DNA of 59,390 bases. It comes from an uncultured Erysipelotrichaceae bacterium (GTDB taxonomy: Bacteria; Bacillota_I; Bacilli_A; Erysipelotrichales; Erysipelotrichaceae). The stretch lies in assembly GCA_949744505.1 (NCBI GenBank), contig CATJXY010000036.1:1-59390 (forward strand). Direction: 5' to 3'. Position 1 is the first letter of the stretch. The number at the start of each line of letters is the position of its first letter. Below are positions 36,732 through 46,233 of the stretch, in pieces. Both the position numbers and the translations under genes were made by a program. The notes below the pieces were generated by a model. The model was not told the DNA's origin and searched no databases. It worked only from the letters and a program-made list of their open reading frames with translations.

Positions 36732-38945
36732 CTAGTCAAGACTTTCTAACTTTTTTAGTCTTTCCCATCTTCTATCTACCTCTTTTTGAATTTCTTCTAC
36801 AATATTTTGATATTTTTCATCACAAAGATGTTTTGTTCTCCCCATCTTTTTCAAGTATTCAATAACGGATACTTTTTCTTTTGGTTTATATGTGATATTA
36901 ACTTTCCCATTTTCAATCTCATAAAGAGGAAAATAACAGCTTTCAACCGCAGCTTGGATAACTTGAGGTTCGGATGAGGGATCATCATTCCAGTTTAAAG
37001 GACAAGCTGATAAAGTTTTAAAATAAACAAACCCTTCTTCTGATGCTATTTTTTGTGCCTTTGCGGCTTTACTCATAAAATCTAGTGGTTGACTTTCAGA
37101 TGCAGATACAACATACGGCACATTACAAGCAGCCATAATTGCACAAGTATCTTTATGTAAAAATGGTTTTCCAAAGTGATTTTTTCCCACATGACTGGTT
37201 GAACTCTTCGATCCAAGGGGTGTTGTATAACTGTATTGATACCCCGTATTCATATAACCGCCATTATCTAATTCCAACAAAATAAAGTGTTCATTACGAA
37301 GGGCTGCTGCAATTGCACAGCCCATTCCGATATCCATTCCTCCATCTCCACTTACCATAATAAATGTAATCGGATCACTTGAAATCTGATTCCTTTTTTG
37401 AAGCTGATGATATCCGGCAATAATTCCGGATATCGTTGCCGCACCATTTTGAAATAGATTATGAACGAAGGGAACACGATAAGAAGTAAATGGATATGGG
37501 GCAGATACAACCATCGAACACCCGGTCTGAAACAAAAGAACTACATTTCCCTTAATGGCACGAAGCAAAAGATTTAAATTGACAAATAATCCACACCCGG
37601 GACAAGCACCATGCCCAGGCACCATTCGTTTCTTTTTCCCGCATGTTTCATTCATATTCAAGCCTCTTACTTGATAACATTGCGCTTTCGTATCATATTC
37701 AACATGAAGAGAAGGTAAATCACTATCACTGAGCGTAACCGGTTCAAAGTACTTTTTAAATGAATATGTTAAATTTCCTTCATTTTTCCCGATAAAATCG
37801 AACGATTTTGCATCTTCTTTCATTCCTTCTTCAAAGAAATGAATTGCATCTTCAACAAAGAAATCCTTACCACCTAATCCATAAATTCGTGTCAAGACAT
37901 CAACTGAATGTTCCATTTTTAAAAGTGCAGCTTTTATTTCCAAACTCATATTTCCACCTTCACATCCATAGGATACTTGACGATCTAAAATAAGTACTTT
38001 TTTGGCACTTTTACAATAATTACAAATTTCATCAAAGAAAGATGGACGAAGCACATTAATAGTAAATGCACCCGCTTTAATTCCTTTATTTCGAAGATCT
38101 TCAACAGCTTTTTTTACTGTACTATAACTTGATCCCAATGCAAACATAACTACTTCACAATCTTCAGTATAAAAACCTTCACTCACTTGTAATTCTCTTC
38201 CGCATACTGTTTTGTATTCGTCAAAAACATCTTGAATCACTTGCTTTGCTTCATCCATAGCAAGGCATAGTTGTACTTTATTATTAATAAAATCCGGTTC
38301 ATTCATATAAGCGCCAATGGTAATTGGCTCTTTTGTATTCAAGATTGAAAACTCAGGTTTATTGCTTCCAACAAAGCGAGCAACTGCTGCTTTTTCTTCA
38401 AAAATTTCAACTCTTTTTTTCTGATGGCTCGTAAAAAATCCATCATAGCCAACAATAACAGGAAGCTTTACTTTCTCTGCAATTTTAATTGCACATAAAT
38501 TCATATCATAAACCTTTTGCGCATCTTGTGCATAGAGAATAATCCATCCGGTATTTAAGGCATACATAATATCAGAATGATCCCCTTTGATTGACAACGG
38601 TCCGGAAACACTACGGCAAGCCACATTCAAGACCATCGGCATTCTTGTCCCTGATTGAACGGGAAGTTGCTCAATCGAATATAAAAGACCATTGGCACTT
38701 GTTGCGTTTAAAACTCTTGCCCCGGTAAGGCTCGCCCCATAACAAAGACCGGCAGCACTATGTTCCCCTTCTGCCTCAATTAAAACTGTATCACATTCCT
38801 CTTTTGCACACATCAAATCTAAATTCTCTGCCACTTGAGTGCTTGGTGTGATCGGATAATAGCCCATTACATGATAATTGATTTGTGAAGCAGCTAGTGC
38901 AGCCAATTCATTTCCGCTTTTAAATGTGAGTATTTGTTTTTCCAT
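36732..38945 (-). CDS. 2-oxoacid:ferredoxin oxidoreductase, fused alpha-beta subunits
   Basis: The 737-residue protein carries an alpha part (about 1-440: MGYYPITPSTQVAEN, EAEGEHSAAGLCYGASL) and a beta part (about 450-737: GHGACPGCGLFVN with CPGC cluster ligands, FQTGCS, TPP-binding GDGGMDIGMG). It oxidatively decarboxylates a 2-oxoacid and reduces ferredoxin in anaerobic metabolism. Start at 38945 follows AAGGAG; it overlaps the gamma-delta gene by 26 bases. Substrate (pyruvate, 2-ketoisovalerate or 2-oxoglutarate) is not determined. Confidence 0.9.
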   Translation of the reverse strand: MEKQILTFKSGNELAALAASQINYHVMGYYPITPSTQVAENLDLMCAKEECDTVLIEAEGEHSAAGLCYGASLTGARVLNATSANGLLYSIEQLPVQSGTRMPMVLNVACRSVSGPLSIKGDHSDIMYALNTGWIILYAQDAQKVYDMNLCAIKIAEKVKLPVIVGYDGFFTSHQKKRVEIFEEKAAVARFVGSNKPEFSILNTKEPITIGAYMNEPDFINNKVQLCLAMDEAKQVIQDVFDEYKTVCGRELQVSEGFYTEDCEVVMFALGSSYSTVKKAVEDLRNKGIKAGAFTINVLRPSFFDEICNYCKSAKKVLILDRQVSYGCEGGNMSLEIKAALLKMEHSVDVLTRIYGLGGKDFFVEDAIHFFEEGMKEDAKSFDFIGKNEGNLTYSFKKYFEPVTLSDSDLPSLHVEYDTKAQCYQVRGLNMNETCGKKKRMVPGHGACPGCGLFVNLNLLLRAIKGNVVLLFQTGCSMVVSAPYPFTSYRVPFVHNLFQNGAATISGIIAGYHQLQKRNQISSDPITFIMVSGDGGMDIGMGCAIAAALRNEHFILLELDNGGYMNTGYQYSYTTPLGSKSSTSHVGKNHFGKPFLHKDTCAIMAACNVPYVVSASESQPLDFMSKAAKAQKIASEEGFVYFKTLSACPLNWNDDPSSEPQVIQAAVESCYFPLYEIENGKVNITYKPKEKVSVIEYLKKMGRTKHLCDEKYQNIVEEIQKEVDRRWERLKKLESLD

Positions 38946-39999
38946 TTTCATTCTCCTTATAAATATTTTTTTCAACAAATTCCGATTCACCGCTTACCCA
39001 TGTATTGCTACCTGAATATTCAAGAATTGGATCTTCAATTAAGCAATCTCTATTTTTTCTGATTGTACGTTTATCCAACTCGTTTTCTTTTACCGCTACC
39101 AAAGCTTTTGTCGGACAGATTTGTACACATCGCATGCATCCTTTACAATGTGCGATATCCATTCCCTTATTAAGCATTCTTTCTAATCCTTTATATTCAC
39201 CCAATTCAAATTGGAAAACCATATCCGGGCATGTTATATCACATAAACCACAATGGATGCATTTATCATAATTTAGCATTGGAACTAATCCATTTCGTGA
39301 AGCACTCAAATCATGGGTGATCATATTTCCGATTTCGGTAATAACACCACCAAGAGGCATATTTAAATATCCAAGCTGTTGTGGATTAGATGAATAAACT
39401 TTTCCATCTAATTTTCCGTCTTGTATTTTCACTTTGTCATATCCTGCTTCAAAAGTTTCTAAATTTCCCTTAAGTAAAGCCGGGGATTTTTTACCTAATG
39501 TTTCTGTTATTAAATCTTTTCCGAATTCTTTATCAATTTCCAGTGCTTTAAAAATAGCTGCTAACATAACCATATTGATTTTCCCATTTGTATTTAATGC
39601 AATAGAAGTTGCATCTACCGATAAGATTTTTTTTGAGCGAACAGAAATATCTTTAACAACCTCATCCGAAGCATTAACAATCAGAACTGTCTTTTCATTT
39701 ATTCCCTGAAGTACCTGAGGATTTCTTAATAATATCGGATGGAATAAAACTAAAATGTCTGGGTTCAAGATTGGAGTATTTTCTTTTATCTCTTCGTGCT
39801 TTGAGCATATTCGAATATGAGATCTTACTAAAGACCCACGTTTTTCAGATCCATAACTTGCAAAGCTAGATGCATTGAGATGAAAAAAAGATACTGCCAT
39901 CTCACCAAGAAGATTTCCAATCAAATTTGCACCTAATCCACCAATGCTTTCTAATCTGATTGAAATTTGTTTTTGTGAAGTTTCATCAAAAAGATTCAT
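38920..39999 (-). CDS. 2-oxoacid:ferredoxin oxidoreductase, fused gamma-delta subunits
   Basis: The 359-residue protein starts with the gamma domain (IRLESIGGLGANLIGNLLGEM, NASSFASYGSEKRGS) and ends with a two-[4Fe-4S] ferredoxin domain: CIHCGLCDITCPD and CKGCMRCVQICPT. It passes electrons from the TPP subunit to ferredoxin. The ATG at 39999 is preferred over that at 40014 because the SD GGAGG lies between them. It is the first gene of the two-gene unit. Confidence 0.9.
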   Translation of the reverse strand: MNLFDETSQKQISIRLESIGGLGANLIGNLLGEMAVSFFHLNASSFASYGSEKRGSLVRSHIRICSKHEEIKENTPILNPDILVLFHPILLRNPQVLQGINEKTVLIVNASDEVVKDISVRSKKILSVDATSIALNTNGKINMVMLAAIFKALEIDKEFGKDLITETLGKKSPALLKGNLETFEAGYDKVKIQDGKLDGKVYSSNPQQLGYLNMPLGGVITEIGNMITHDLSASRNGLVPMLNYDKCIHCGLCDITCPDMVFQFELGEYKGLERMLNKGMDIAHCKGCMRCVQICPTKALVAVKENELDKRTIRKNRDCLIEDPILEYSGSNTWVSGESEFVEKNIYKENENGKTNTHI

Positions 40000-40054
40000 A
40001 CTAATATCCTCCATATTCTTCTTGTAGTATTGCCCATTTTCTTCTTATACAAAC

Positions 40055-40080
40055 AAAAAAGCAGGTTATTTCCTGCTTTC
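40055..40080 (-). terminator. Terminator after the DUF4358-SGNH pair
   Basis: AAAGCAGG (40058-40065) pairs with CCTGCTTT (40072-40079); on the minus strand a T6 run follows. Confidence 0.75.
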
Positions 40081-40107
40081 CTTCCTCTTTCAAATTTTAA
40101 TAAGATC

Positions 40108-40566
40108 TTATTTTTTTATATAAGATTGAATGCATTCTTCAATTACTTGATAATCTGAACTCACACAATATATCAAAGTATTCTCTGTGATAATTTCTAA
40201 TACAGCATTTTTAAGCTTAACCACTTCATCAGGATTATAAGAAGAATAACTTTCCTGTAAAGATTTATTTTCTTTTTTTAATCGTTCTGAGATTGTTTGA
40301 AGTACTTCTTTATCTGCCTTAATCAAAATAATTTTTTCACTCAAAGCTCCACTATCTACATATAGAATGATTTCATCCAATTCAAAATCGGTTAGTTTAG
40401 CCAATTTTTTTGCATTTTCATCTGTATACTTGTTCAAGTCACCTTCAAAAACAGAAGTTTCAATTAAATCATTTCCTAAATCGGCCAATACAATTTCTTT
40501 CTCAGAAGATTTACCACATGAAAAAAGAAATAAACTCACACATAAACAGCACAAAATCTTTCTCAT
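40108..40566 (-). CDS. DUF4358-like lipoprotein
   Basis: The 152-residue protein has a lipoprotein signal (LCVSLFLFSC, Cys17) and a soluble domain matching DUF4358 proteins of Firmicutes: EIILYVDSGALSEKIILIKADKEVLQTI and a closing IITENTLIYCVSSDYQVIEECI. Function unknown. It overlaps the upstream SGNH lipoprotein by 4 bases; that protein has a similar domain at its N-terminus. Confidence 0.75.
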   Translation of the reverse strand: MRKILCCLCVSLFLFSCGKSSEKEIVLADLGNDLIETSVFEGDLNKYTDENAKKLAKLTDFELDEIILYVDSGALSEKIILIKADKEVLQTISERLKKENKSLQESYSSYNPDEVVKLKNAVLEIITENTLIYCVSSDYQVIEECIQSYIKK

Positions 40567-41561
40567 AGTTTAGCATTCTCCTTCATATACTGCACAATCT
40601 TTTCTAATTCATCATTTTTCGGATGTACTCCATCATAACTTGCTTTATCAGGGAGCATTCCATTCTCATCGGCCAAAACTGAATAAATGTCCAAATAATA
40701 CAAATTCTCTTCCTCACACATTTTTTTCAATAGCTCATTAAAAATCAAAATATTCTCTTTAGTTACCCCAAACTTACCTTTTTCATCTATCTTTTTTGAT
40801 ACCGGAAAAATCGACATGATATAAATACTGGCATTTGATTGACGAGATTGTATCTCATGAATCAATTTCTTATAATCTTCGATAAATTCCTCGGGATACG
40901 CCCAACCCAATTCATTATCCCCAAACATAAGAAATACTTTATTGTATTCACGGTAATTCACTTTATCAATTAACAGTTCTTCACTCACTTCATCCGTTTC
41001 AGTGAATGCTTTCGCTACGTTCCAACCAACTTTACATATATAATCTGCTTCCAATATCAATCCGCTATTCATCAAACCCTCAATTTTTGAATTTCCCAAA
41101 AAAACAGAATTCGAAAAATCTGCTTCCGGAAGCTCTTCGTAAGATATCTCATGCAATAAATAGTTTCCTATTGAGTCTCTATCTAACTGAATGGTTTCGC
41201 CATCATTATAACTCACATGCCCTACATTCTTTAACGAAATACAGTTTCCTTCTTCAAGGCTACAATAATAATCATTTATAATCTGATTTTCTTTCAAAAA
41301 AATCAAATGTACATCTGCCAGTTCCTCTTTTTCCGATTGCTTTTTATAAGAAATATTAATTAATTCGGAAATAGCATTCTCATCCAAATCAAGCCCTACT
41401 TGAAAACACTCATCATATTCAAACGGAATTAATTCATTGAAAAAAATTGTTTCTTTTTCAATCTGAGAAATTGCCTCTTTCAATGGATTCCCTTCTCTTT
41501 TTTCTTGGCATCCACTTAACACAAACAAAATAAATATTCCTAGTGCAACAATTTTTTTCAT
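40563..41561 (-). CDS. Lipoprotein with DUF4358-like and SGNH hydrolase domains
   Basis: The 332-residue protein has a lipobox (FILFVLSGC) and an N-terminal 110-residue region resembling the neighbouring DUF4358 protein (ADVHLIFLKENQ). An SGNH/GDSL-like domain follows (about 145-332): SVFLGNSKIEGLMNSG carries the nucleophile serine block, FLMFGDNELGW the third block with Asn, and SYDGVHPKNDEL the Asp-His block. It may deacylate a cell-surface polymer. ATG at 41561 follows GGGGTGG; the upstream GTG is not needed. Confidence 0.78.
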   Translation of the reverse strand: MKKIVALGIFILFVLSGCQEKREGNPLKEAISQIEKETIFFNELIPFEYDECFQVGLDLDENAISELINISYKKQSEKEELADVHLIFLKENQIINDYYCSLEEGNCISLKNVGHVSYNDGETIQLDRDSIGNYLLHEISYEELPEADFSNSVFLGNSKIEGLMNSGLILEADYICKVGWNVAKAFTETDEVSEELLIDKVNYREYNKVFLMFGDNELGWAYPEEFIEDYKKLIHEIQSRQSNASIYIMSIFPVSKKIDEKGKFGVTKENILIFNELLKKMCEEENLYYLDIYSVLADENGMLPDKASYDGVHPKNDELEKIVQYMKENAKL

Positions 41562-41625
41562 AAAAACCACCCCGTGCAGATATAATTATAATCCTGATTT
41601 TACAATTCGTCGATGGAAAAAAGTA

Positions 41626-42375
41626 CTATTCATAAAATTTTAATATACTACTCGTTGGAAGTACTTTTGAAGCCAAATGTACAAATTTCATAGGTAATCC
41701 ATAGACACTCACAGCTTTATTTTTCTTCGCATCTAAATATGCTTTATAAACCACATCTTTACTATGAACATAAAATGCTTTTTTATAATCAGCAAAATGT
41801 CCCGTCTGCTCAGCAATATCAAAAAACTCTGTTCTTACAGGTCCCGGACATACTGATGTTACACAAATTTTCTTTGTTGAGACCTCTTTGCGCAAAGCTC
41901 TTGAAAAACTTAACACATATGATTTCGTAGCAGCATATACTGCAAAATTCGGTTGCGGAAGAAATGCAGCCGATGATGATAAATGAACAATTCTTGAACC
42001 TTCTTTCATAAAAGGAAGACAAATAGAAGCCAATCTGGTCAAAGCAAGCACATTCAAATGAATCATATCCTCACTTTCCTCAAGGGGAATATCTTCAAAT
42101 CGTCCTACCTTTCCAAACCCGGCACTGCTAATCAACCATTTAACTGTTACATTACTTCTTTTTAAATTTGATTGAAGAACATCAAATATATGTTTTTCTT
42201 TTAAATCTCCCACAAAGATCCGACATGCCACCTTTAATTCTTTTTGTAATTCTTTTAATCGATTTTCTCTTCTGGCTATTAACCAACATTCATCTATTTC
42301 TTTCTTTTCCGCTAAAAGTCGGGCAAAATCTCTTCCCATTCCACTTGAAGCTCCACTGATAATCGCAATATTCAT
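41626..42375 (-). CDS. Short-chain dehydrogenase/reductase
   Basis: The 249-residue SDR has the nucleotide-binding IISGASSGMGRDFARLLAEK, the catalytic serine in HLSSSAAFLPQPNFAVYAATKSY with Tyr and Lys, and a C-terminal hydrophobic tail as in YqjQ/DltE-like SDRs. The substrate is not predictable. It stands alone on the minus strand between the SGNH gene and the SdpI gene. Confidence 0.92.
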   Translation of the reverse strand: MNIAIISGASSGMGRDFARLLAEKKEIDECWLIARRENRLKELQKELKVACRIFVGDLKEKHIFDVLQSNLKRSNVTVKWLISSAGFGKVGRFEDIPLEESEDMIHLNVLALTRLASICLPFMKEGSRIVHLSSSAAFLPQPNFAVYAATKSYVLSFSRALRKEVSTKKICVTSVCPGPVRTEFFDIAEQTGHFADYKKAFYVHSKDVVYKAYLDAKKNKAVSVYGLPMKFVHLASKVLPTSSILKFYE

Positions 42376-42411
42376 TTACATCACTCCTTACAGTCACGAT
42401 TTATTTTAACA

Positions 42412-42436
42412 CAAAAACTCCTACTGTTGCAGTAGT
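42412..42436 (-). terminator. Terminator after sdpI
   Basis: CTACTG (42421-42426) and CAGTAG (42430-42435) form a short hairpin followed on the minus strand by GAGTTTTTG. Confidence 0.5.
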
Positions 42437-42447
42437 TCATCATTTTT

Positions 42448-43095
42448 TCATTTTTTATTTAATACTAATTTTTTATAGCAGTAATAAGAATACGCATAAC
42501 AGAACAATGTTCCGCCCAAAATAGAAAGAAACAAAAAGATAATTTTAAATTCTTGTGGGATCCATATTCCAAAAATCATTAAAATTCCCATAAAAACAAA
42601 TACGATTCCACTTATTCGATGTGTTTTTTTCCATACATTTTTATCCGCAAGGGTCCACGGTGTTCGGATTCCCAAAAAATAATTTTCTTTTACCAATGGC
42701 AAATAATTTCCGACACATATCATTAAAATTCCAATCAAAATAGGACATGCTACAGCAACATTGACTCCAAATCCCATTGCTATCAGAAAAAACACCCAAT
42801 TTAACAATAGAAACGCAAATGCCCATAAGTTAATAAAAAACCAATAAACATTTCCCTGTAAAGGATACTTTTTCTTTTTTGAATCAATTTTCATCAAAAA
42901 ATTGCTTCCCAATATAATAGTCATAGGAATAAATGTGAATAAAAGGTAAAAGATTTTATTTCCATATCTGTCAGCATGCCCAACTACATTCCAATGAATG
43001 GCAATTTCATCCGGTATTTGTTTCCATATAATAAGAAATACCAAAATAGAAATAATAGACAAAAGCACAATTATCTTACTGCATGTGTTCTTCAT
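42448..43095 (-). CDS. sdpI: SdpI family immunity/membrane protein
   Basis: The 215-residue protein has six hydrophobic segments, the DUF1648 opening IPDEIAIHWNVVGHADRYG and the SdpI core GNYLPLVKENYFLGIRTPWTLADKNVWKKTHRISG. SdpI protects Bacillus from the SdpC toxin and binds SdpR at the membrane. Start at 43095 (MKNTCSK) overlaps sdpR by 20 bases. No sdpC-like toxin is nearby, so it may defend against an external peptide. Confidence 0.9.
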   Translation of the reverse strand: MKNTCSKIIVLLSIISILVFLIIWKQIPDEIAIHWNVVGHADRYGNKIFYLLFTFIPMTIILGSNFLMKIDSKKKKYPLQGNVYWFFINLWAFAFLLLNWVFFLIAMGFGVNVAVACPILIGILMICVGNYLPLVKENYFLGIRTPWTLADKNVWKKTHRISGIVFVFMGILMIFGIWIPQEFKIIFLFLSILGGTLFCYAYSYYCYKKLVLNKK

Positions 43096-43378
43096 AAATC
43101 GTATTCTCTTTTTGTTTTCTTGTACGTTCTGACAAATCAAAGAACCATTTAACACATTCATCAAATACAGTCATATTTATAGAATAAAGTAACTTTTGAC
43201 CTTGTCTTTCATCTTGAATCAAACCTGTATTTTTCAAAATTGTTAAATGATGTGAAATAGATGGCTTAGAAATATCGAAACACTCCGCAATTTCCCCGGC
43301 ATTCATATCCTTTTCCATTAAAAGTTCAAGAATTCGTCTTCTTGTCGGATCAGAGAGAGCTTTAAAAATATCATTCAT
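43076..43378 (-). CDS. sdpR: ArsR family (SdpR-like) regulator
   Basis: The 100-residue winged-helix repressor has ALSDPTRRRILELLMEKDMNAGEIAECF and SKPSISHHLTILKNTGLIQ, the SdpR signature, without metal-binding cysteines. Start at 43378 is set by GGAGGG six bases upstream. It overlaps sdpI and follows the ABC permease by 16 bases. It likely binds the palindrome at 45675-45702. Confidence 0.92.
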   Translation of the reverse strand: MNDIFKALSDPTRRRILELLMEKDMNAGEIAECFDISKPSISHHLTILKNTGLIQDERQGQKLLYSINMTVFDECVKWFFDLSERTRKQKENTIYEEHMQ

Positions 43379-43394
43379 CAATATCCCTCCTTTT

Positions 43395-44948
43395 TTAAAA
43401 ACAATGATTCATTGTAATCGGGATCAGAATTAAAGTCCCTACAAAAAGCACAAACCCGCACGATAAATAAAATATTAGTGATGAAATACTTGGATTTAAA
43501 AGACAGAAGAAAATTAATGCTATCGGAACAATTCCTCCCAGTAAAAGTGTTATCGTCATTGCTAACCCTCGTTTTACCACTTCTGCTTCACTCTTCCAAT
43601 TATAATTTACAAAAAGCTGATTCATCTTTAATCCCAAAAGTCCCATAAATATAGACATTAAAATCGGCAATAAAAGTATCCAAATAAAAGAAGTAAAAGG
43701 TAAACTTAGTCCTAGCATCAAAAGAATTGCACTAATTAAACATACCGGTAATGTTTGTACCAATTGAACCATTAATTTTGCAGAATAAATTTGCCACGTC
43801 GAAATCGGAAGAGTTTTTATGATCCAAACATTTTTTCCTTCAATCGACAAGCTTGCAGAGGTAGTCACACTCAATCCCATAAAGATCATACCGATAAAAG
43901 GAAGAATCTGAATTATCTGATTGTTTTCAAGCATCAATCCCATTGATTCGACTATCTCAGTTAAATCAATAAAATGGGTTGAAATGGCAAACACAAGATA
44001 CAACAATGACCCTACGATAGTATTCACAACATAAATACTGCTCGAAAAATAACGCTTAAGATCCTTTTTAAATAACGCCGAAAAGATAGATCCGGTATGA
44101 TATTTCACTTGTTTGTTAGATTTTCCGATCACATATTGATCTGATGAAAGCTGATAATAAAATTTACTTGTAATATAAATATAGATAATAAGTGAACCCA
44201 CCGAAACTAGCAGGAACTTAGTAATTCCCCATATATCTCCGTTTAATGCTTCAGTTAACCAAGATGCCAAGAAAAACTTGTGTCCAATCGATGTTGCCAT
44301 ATTTTGAATATATAAAAGCAATTCCTGTTCGTCTATTTGATTAACATTCATCATAAATGCAAAATATACAATTAAAAATGCTAATGTTAAAGCAATCGTA
44401 ATGATATTCTTATATTTAAATCTTCCGGCCACTTTAGCAATCAATGACTGAATCAATCCGGCAATAGCTAAAGGTAAAAGCGGAAAGAAAAAGCTTAGAA
44501 CAAAGTAGCCCATACTTTGTATGTTAAAACCACTGTCTAATAAAAGAATGATGAAAGCCGGAATCACAGTTAACCAACTTAACAAAAGTGAAATAATATA
44601 AATGAAACTAATTCTTGCCGAAACAATCTGGCTCATTTTAAACGGTAAAGCCAAAATCATATTATCTTCCTTGTTATTAAAGCAAAACCCCGGCATCAGA
44701 AAGAAAAAGTTTAATATAAAGACTAGAGCAAATACACTAATCAAAGAGAATCCCGGTATTAAAAATGCAAGATTCATCTGCTTTAATCCAAAAAACATAA
44801 GAAATGAGTAAAAACTGATCAATCCAAGCAAAAGTATGAAGACCATTGACATCAATATCGCTTTAATTGCTTCTTTTCTATTTGGATTATGACAAATTTT
44901 ATTAAGTTTGAACTGCTCAATAAAATATATTTTCACAAGTTTATTCAT
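43395..44948 (-). CDS. ABC-2 type exporter permease
   Basis: The 517-residue protein has about twelve membrane segments. Its N-terminal region (MNKLVKIYFIEQFKLNK) and internal YQLSSDQYVIGKSNKQV loop are like large exporter permeases of the YthQ/EcsB type. It overlaps the ATPase gene by 8 bases. Probably exports a peptide or lipid; the association with SdpRI suggests a defence role. Confidence 0.82.
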   Translation of the reverse strand: MNKLVKIYFIEQFKLNKICHNPNRKEAIKAILMSMVFILLLGLISFYSFLMFFGLKQMNLAFLIPGFSLISVFALVFILNFFFLMPGFCFNNKEDNMILALPFKMSQIVSARISFIYIISLLLSWLTVIPAFIILLLDSGFNIQSMGYFVLSFFFPLLPLAIAGLIQSLIAKVAGRFKYKNIITIALTLAFLIVYFAFMMNVNQIDEQELLLYIQNMATSIGHKFFLASWLTEALNGDIWGITKFLLVSVGSLIIYIYITSKFYYQLSSDQYVIGKSNKQVKYHTGSIFSALFKKDLKRYFSSSIYVVNTIVGSLLYLVFAISTHFIDLTEIVESMGLMLENNQIIQILPFIGMIFMGLSVTTSASLSIEGKNVWIIKTLPISTWQIYSAKLMVQLVQTLPVCLISAILLMLGLSLPFTSFIWILLLPILMSIFMGLLGLKMNQLFVNYNWKSEAEVVKRGLAMTITLLLGGIVPIALIFFCLLNPSISSLIFYLSCGFVLFVGTLILIPITMNHCF

Positions 44949-45654
44949 TGTCTAAAATCTCCATAAAGACTTCTTCCAAGCTTTCTTGTCCACGTATTTC
45001 TTCCATAGAACCGCTGACCACGATCTTTCCGCTTTTTATAATAGCAACACTGTTACATAATTTCTCCGCAACATCTAAAACATGAGTGGAAAAGAAAACT
45101 GCCCCACCTTTTTTACAATGTTCTCTCATGATATTTTTAACAGTTAAAGCAGCTTTTGGATCTAAGCCGACAAAGGGTTCATCCAAAATCAATAATTTTG
45201 GTTCATGAATTAAAGCACTGATAATAACAAGTTTTTGTTTCATTCCATGAGAATAAGATGAAATTATATCATTCAGTGCATTCTTAATTTCGAATTCTTC
45301 GGCAAAATAATCAATCTCTTTTTTTCTCTTTTCTTCAGATATTTCAAATATATCTGCAATAAAATTCAAGTATTGTATTCCTGTCAAATTTTCATATATA
45401 TCAGGATTGTCCGGAATATATGCAAAGTCCTTCTTACAAAGAAGTGCTTCTTTTTGAATGGAATGCCCATTTACATAAATTTCTCCTTCATCGAATTCTA
45501 AAATTCCCGCAACGGCCTTTAAAGTCGTTGTTTTCCCGGCACCATTATGCCCGATAAAACCATATAAATCTCCTGGCTTTACATGAATTGTACAGTCTTC
45601 CACAGCCTTTTTTCCATTAGGATATGTTTTACTGAAATGATTGATTTTTAACAT
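44941..45654 (-). CDS. ABC exporter ATP-binding protein
   Basis: The 237-residue ATPase has Walker A GHNGAGKTT, signature SYSHGMKQKL, Walker B LLILDEPFVGLD and FFSTHVLDVAE. ATG at 45654 (MLKINHFSKTY) is chosen since GGAGG lies just upstream; an upstream in-frame TTG overlaps it. It is the first gene of the ABC-sdpR-sdpI operon. Confidence 0.92.
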   Translation of the reverse strand: MLKINHFSKTYPNGKKAVEDCTIHVKPGDLYGFIGHNGAGKTTTLKAVAGILEFDEGEIYVNGHSIQKEALLCKKDFAYIPDNPDIYENLTGIQYLNFIADIFEISEEKRKKEIDYFAEEFEIKNALNDIISSYSHGMKQKLVIISALIHEPKLLILDEPFVGLDPKAALTVKNIMREHCKKGGAVFFSTHVLDVAEKLCNSVAIIKSGKIVVSGSMEEIRGQESLEEVFMEILDNE

Positions 45655-45674
45655 ATTATTTTTATCCTCCAACC

Positions 45675-45702
45675 AGATATTTAGATAATTATCTAAATAT
45701 CT
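45675..45702. promoter_or_regulatory. 28-bp perfect palindrome, probable SdpR/ArsR operator
   Basis: AGATATTTAGATAA (45675-45688) is followed directly by its exact reverse complement (45689-45702). It lies at the expected transcription start of the ABC-sdpRI operon, and ArsR-type operators often have this AT-rich TTAGATAA..TTATCTAA form. Confidence 0.75.
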
Positions 45703-45708
45703 AAATTA

Positions 45709-45737
45709 ATATTATTATGTTCTCTTTCTTTTGTCAA
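45709..45737 (-). promoter_or_regulatory. Promoter of the ABC-sdpRI operon
   Basis: On the minus strand TTGACA (45732-45737) and TAATAT (45709-45714) have 17-base spacing. The palindrome begins 6 bases downstream. Confidence 0.75.
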
Positions 45738-45765
45738 TAAAAAAGATCCTATTACTAGGATCTAC
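45738..45765 (-). terminator. Terminator after rpiB
   Basis: AGATCCTA (45744-45751) pairs with TAGGATCT (45756-45763); on the minus strand T6 follows. It lies directly upstream of the ABC operon -35 box. Confidence 0.75.
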
Positions 45766-45767
45766 TT

Positions 45768-46208
45768 TCATTGCTCTTCTATTTCGCTGATCATATCAAT
45801 GCGAGTTTGATGTCTTCCTCCTTGATATTTTGCATTTAACCAGCTATCAACAATAGCTTTTGCCATTTCAACACCAACAATTCTAGCACCGAACGCAATA
45901 ATGTTAGAATTATTATGTTCTTTCGATAGTCTAGCTGATACCGGTTCTGAGCAAACACAGGCTCTTATTCCTTTTACTTTATTCGCAGCAATACTAATTC
46001 CTACACCGGTACCACAAATTAAGATACCGCAATCCACCTCTTTATTCACAATCGCATCTGCTACTTTTTTAGCAGAAACAGGATATGGGAAACTTTCCAA
46101 ACTATCTGTACCATAGTTCACAACTTCATACCCCTTCTCTTGCAAATAAGCAACAATTTGATTTTTCATTTCTGTTGCCGCATGATCGTTTCCAATGCCA
46201 ATTTTCAT
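45768..46208 (-). CDS. rpiB: Ribose-5-phosphate isomerase B / sugar phosphate isomerase
   Basis: The 146-residue RpiB/LacAB-family enzyme has GNDHAATEMK, GTDSLESFPYPVSA, CGTGVGISIAANKVKGIRA (active-site cysteine) and EHNNSNIIAFGARIVG. It interconverts ribose and ribulose 5-phosphate. It is 25 bases after the aldo/keto reductase on the same strand and may be co-transcribed. Confidence 0.95.
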   Translation of the reverse strand: MKIGIGNDHAATEMKNQIVAYLQEKGYEVVNYGTDSLESFPYPVSAKKVADAIVNKEVDCGILICGTGVGISIAANKVKGIRACVCSEPVSARLSKEHNNSNIIAFGARIVGVEMAKAIVDSWLNAKYQGGRHQTRIDMISEIEEQ

Positions 46209-46233
46209 CTTTTCTATTTCCTTTCCAACATTA

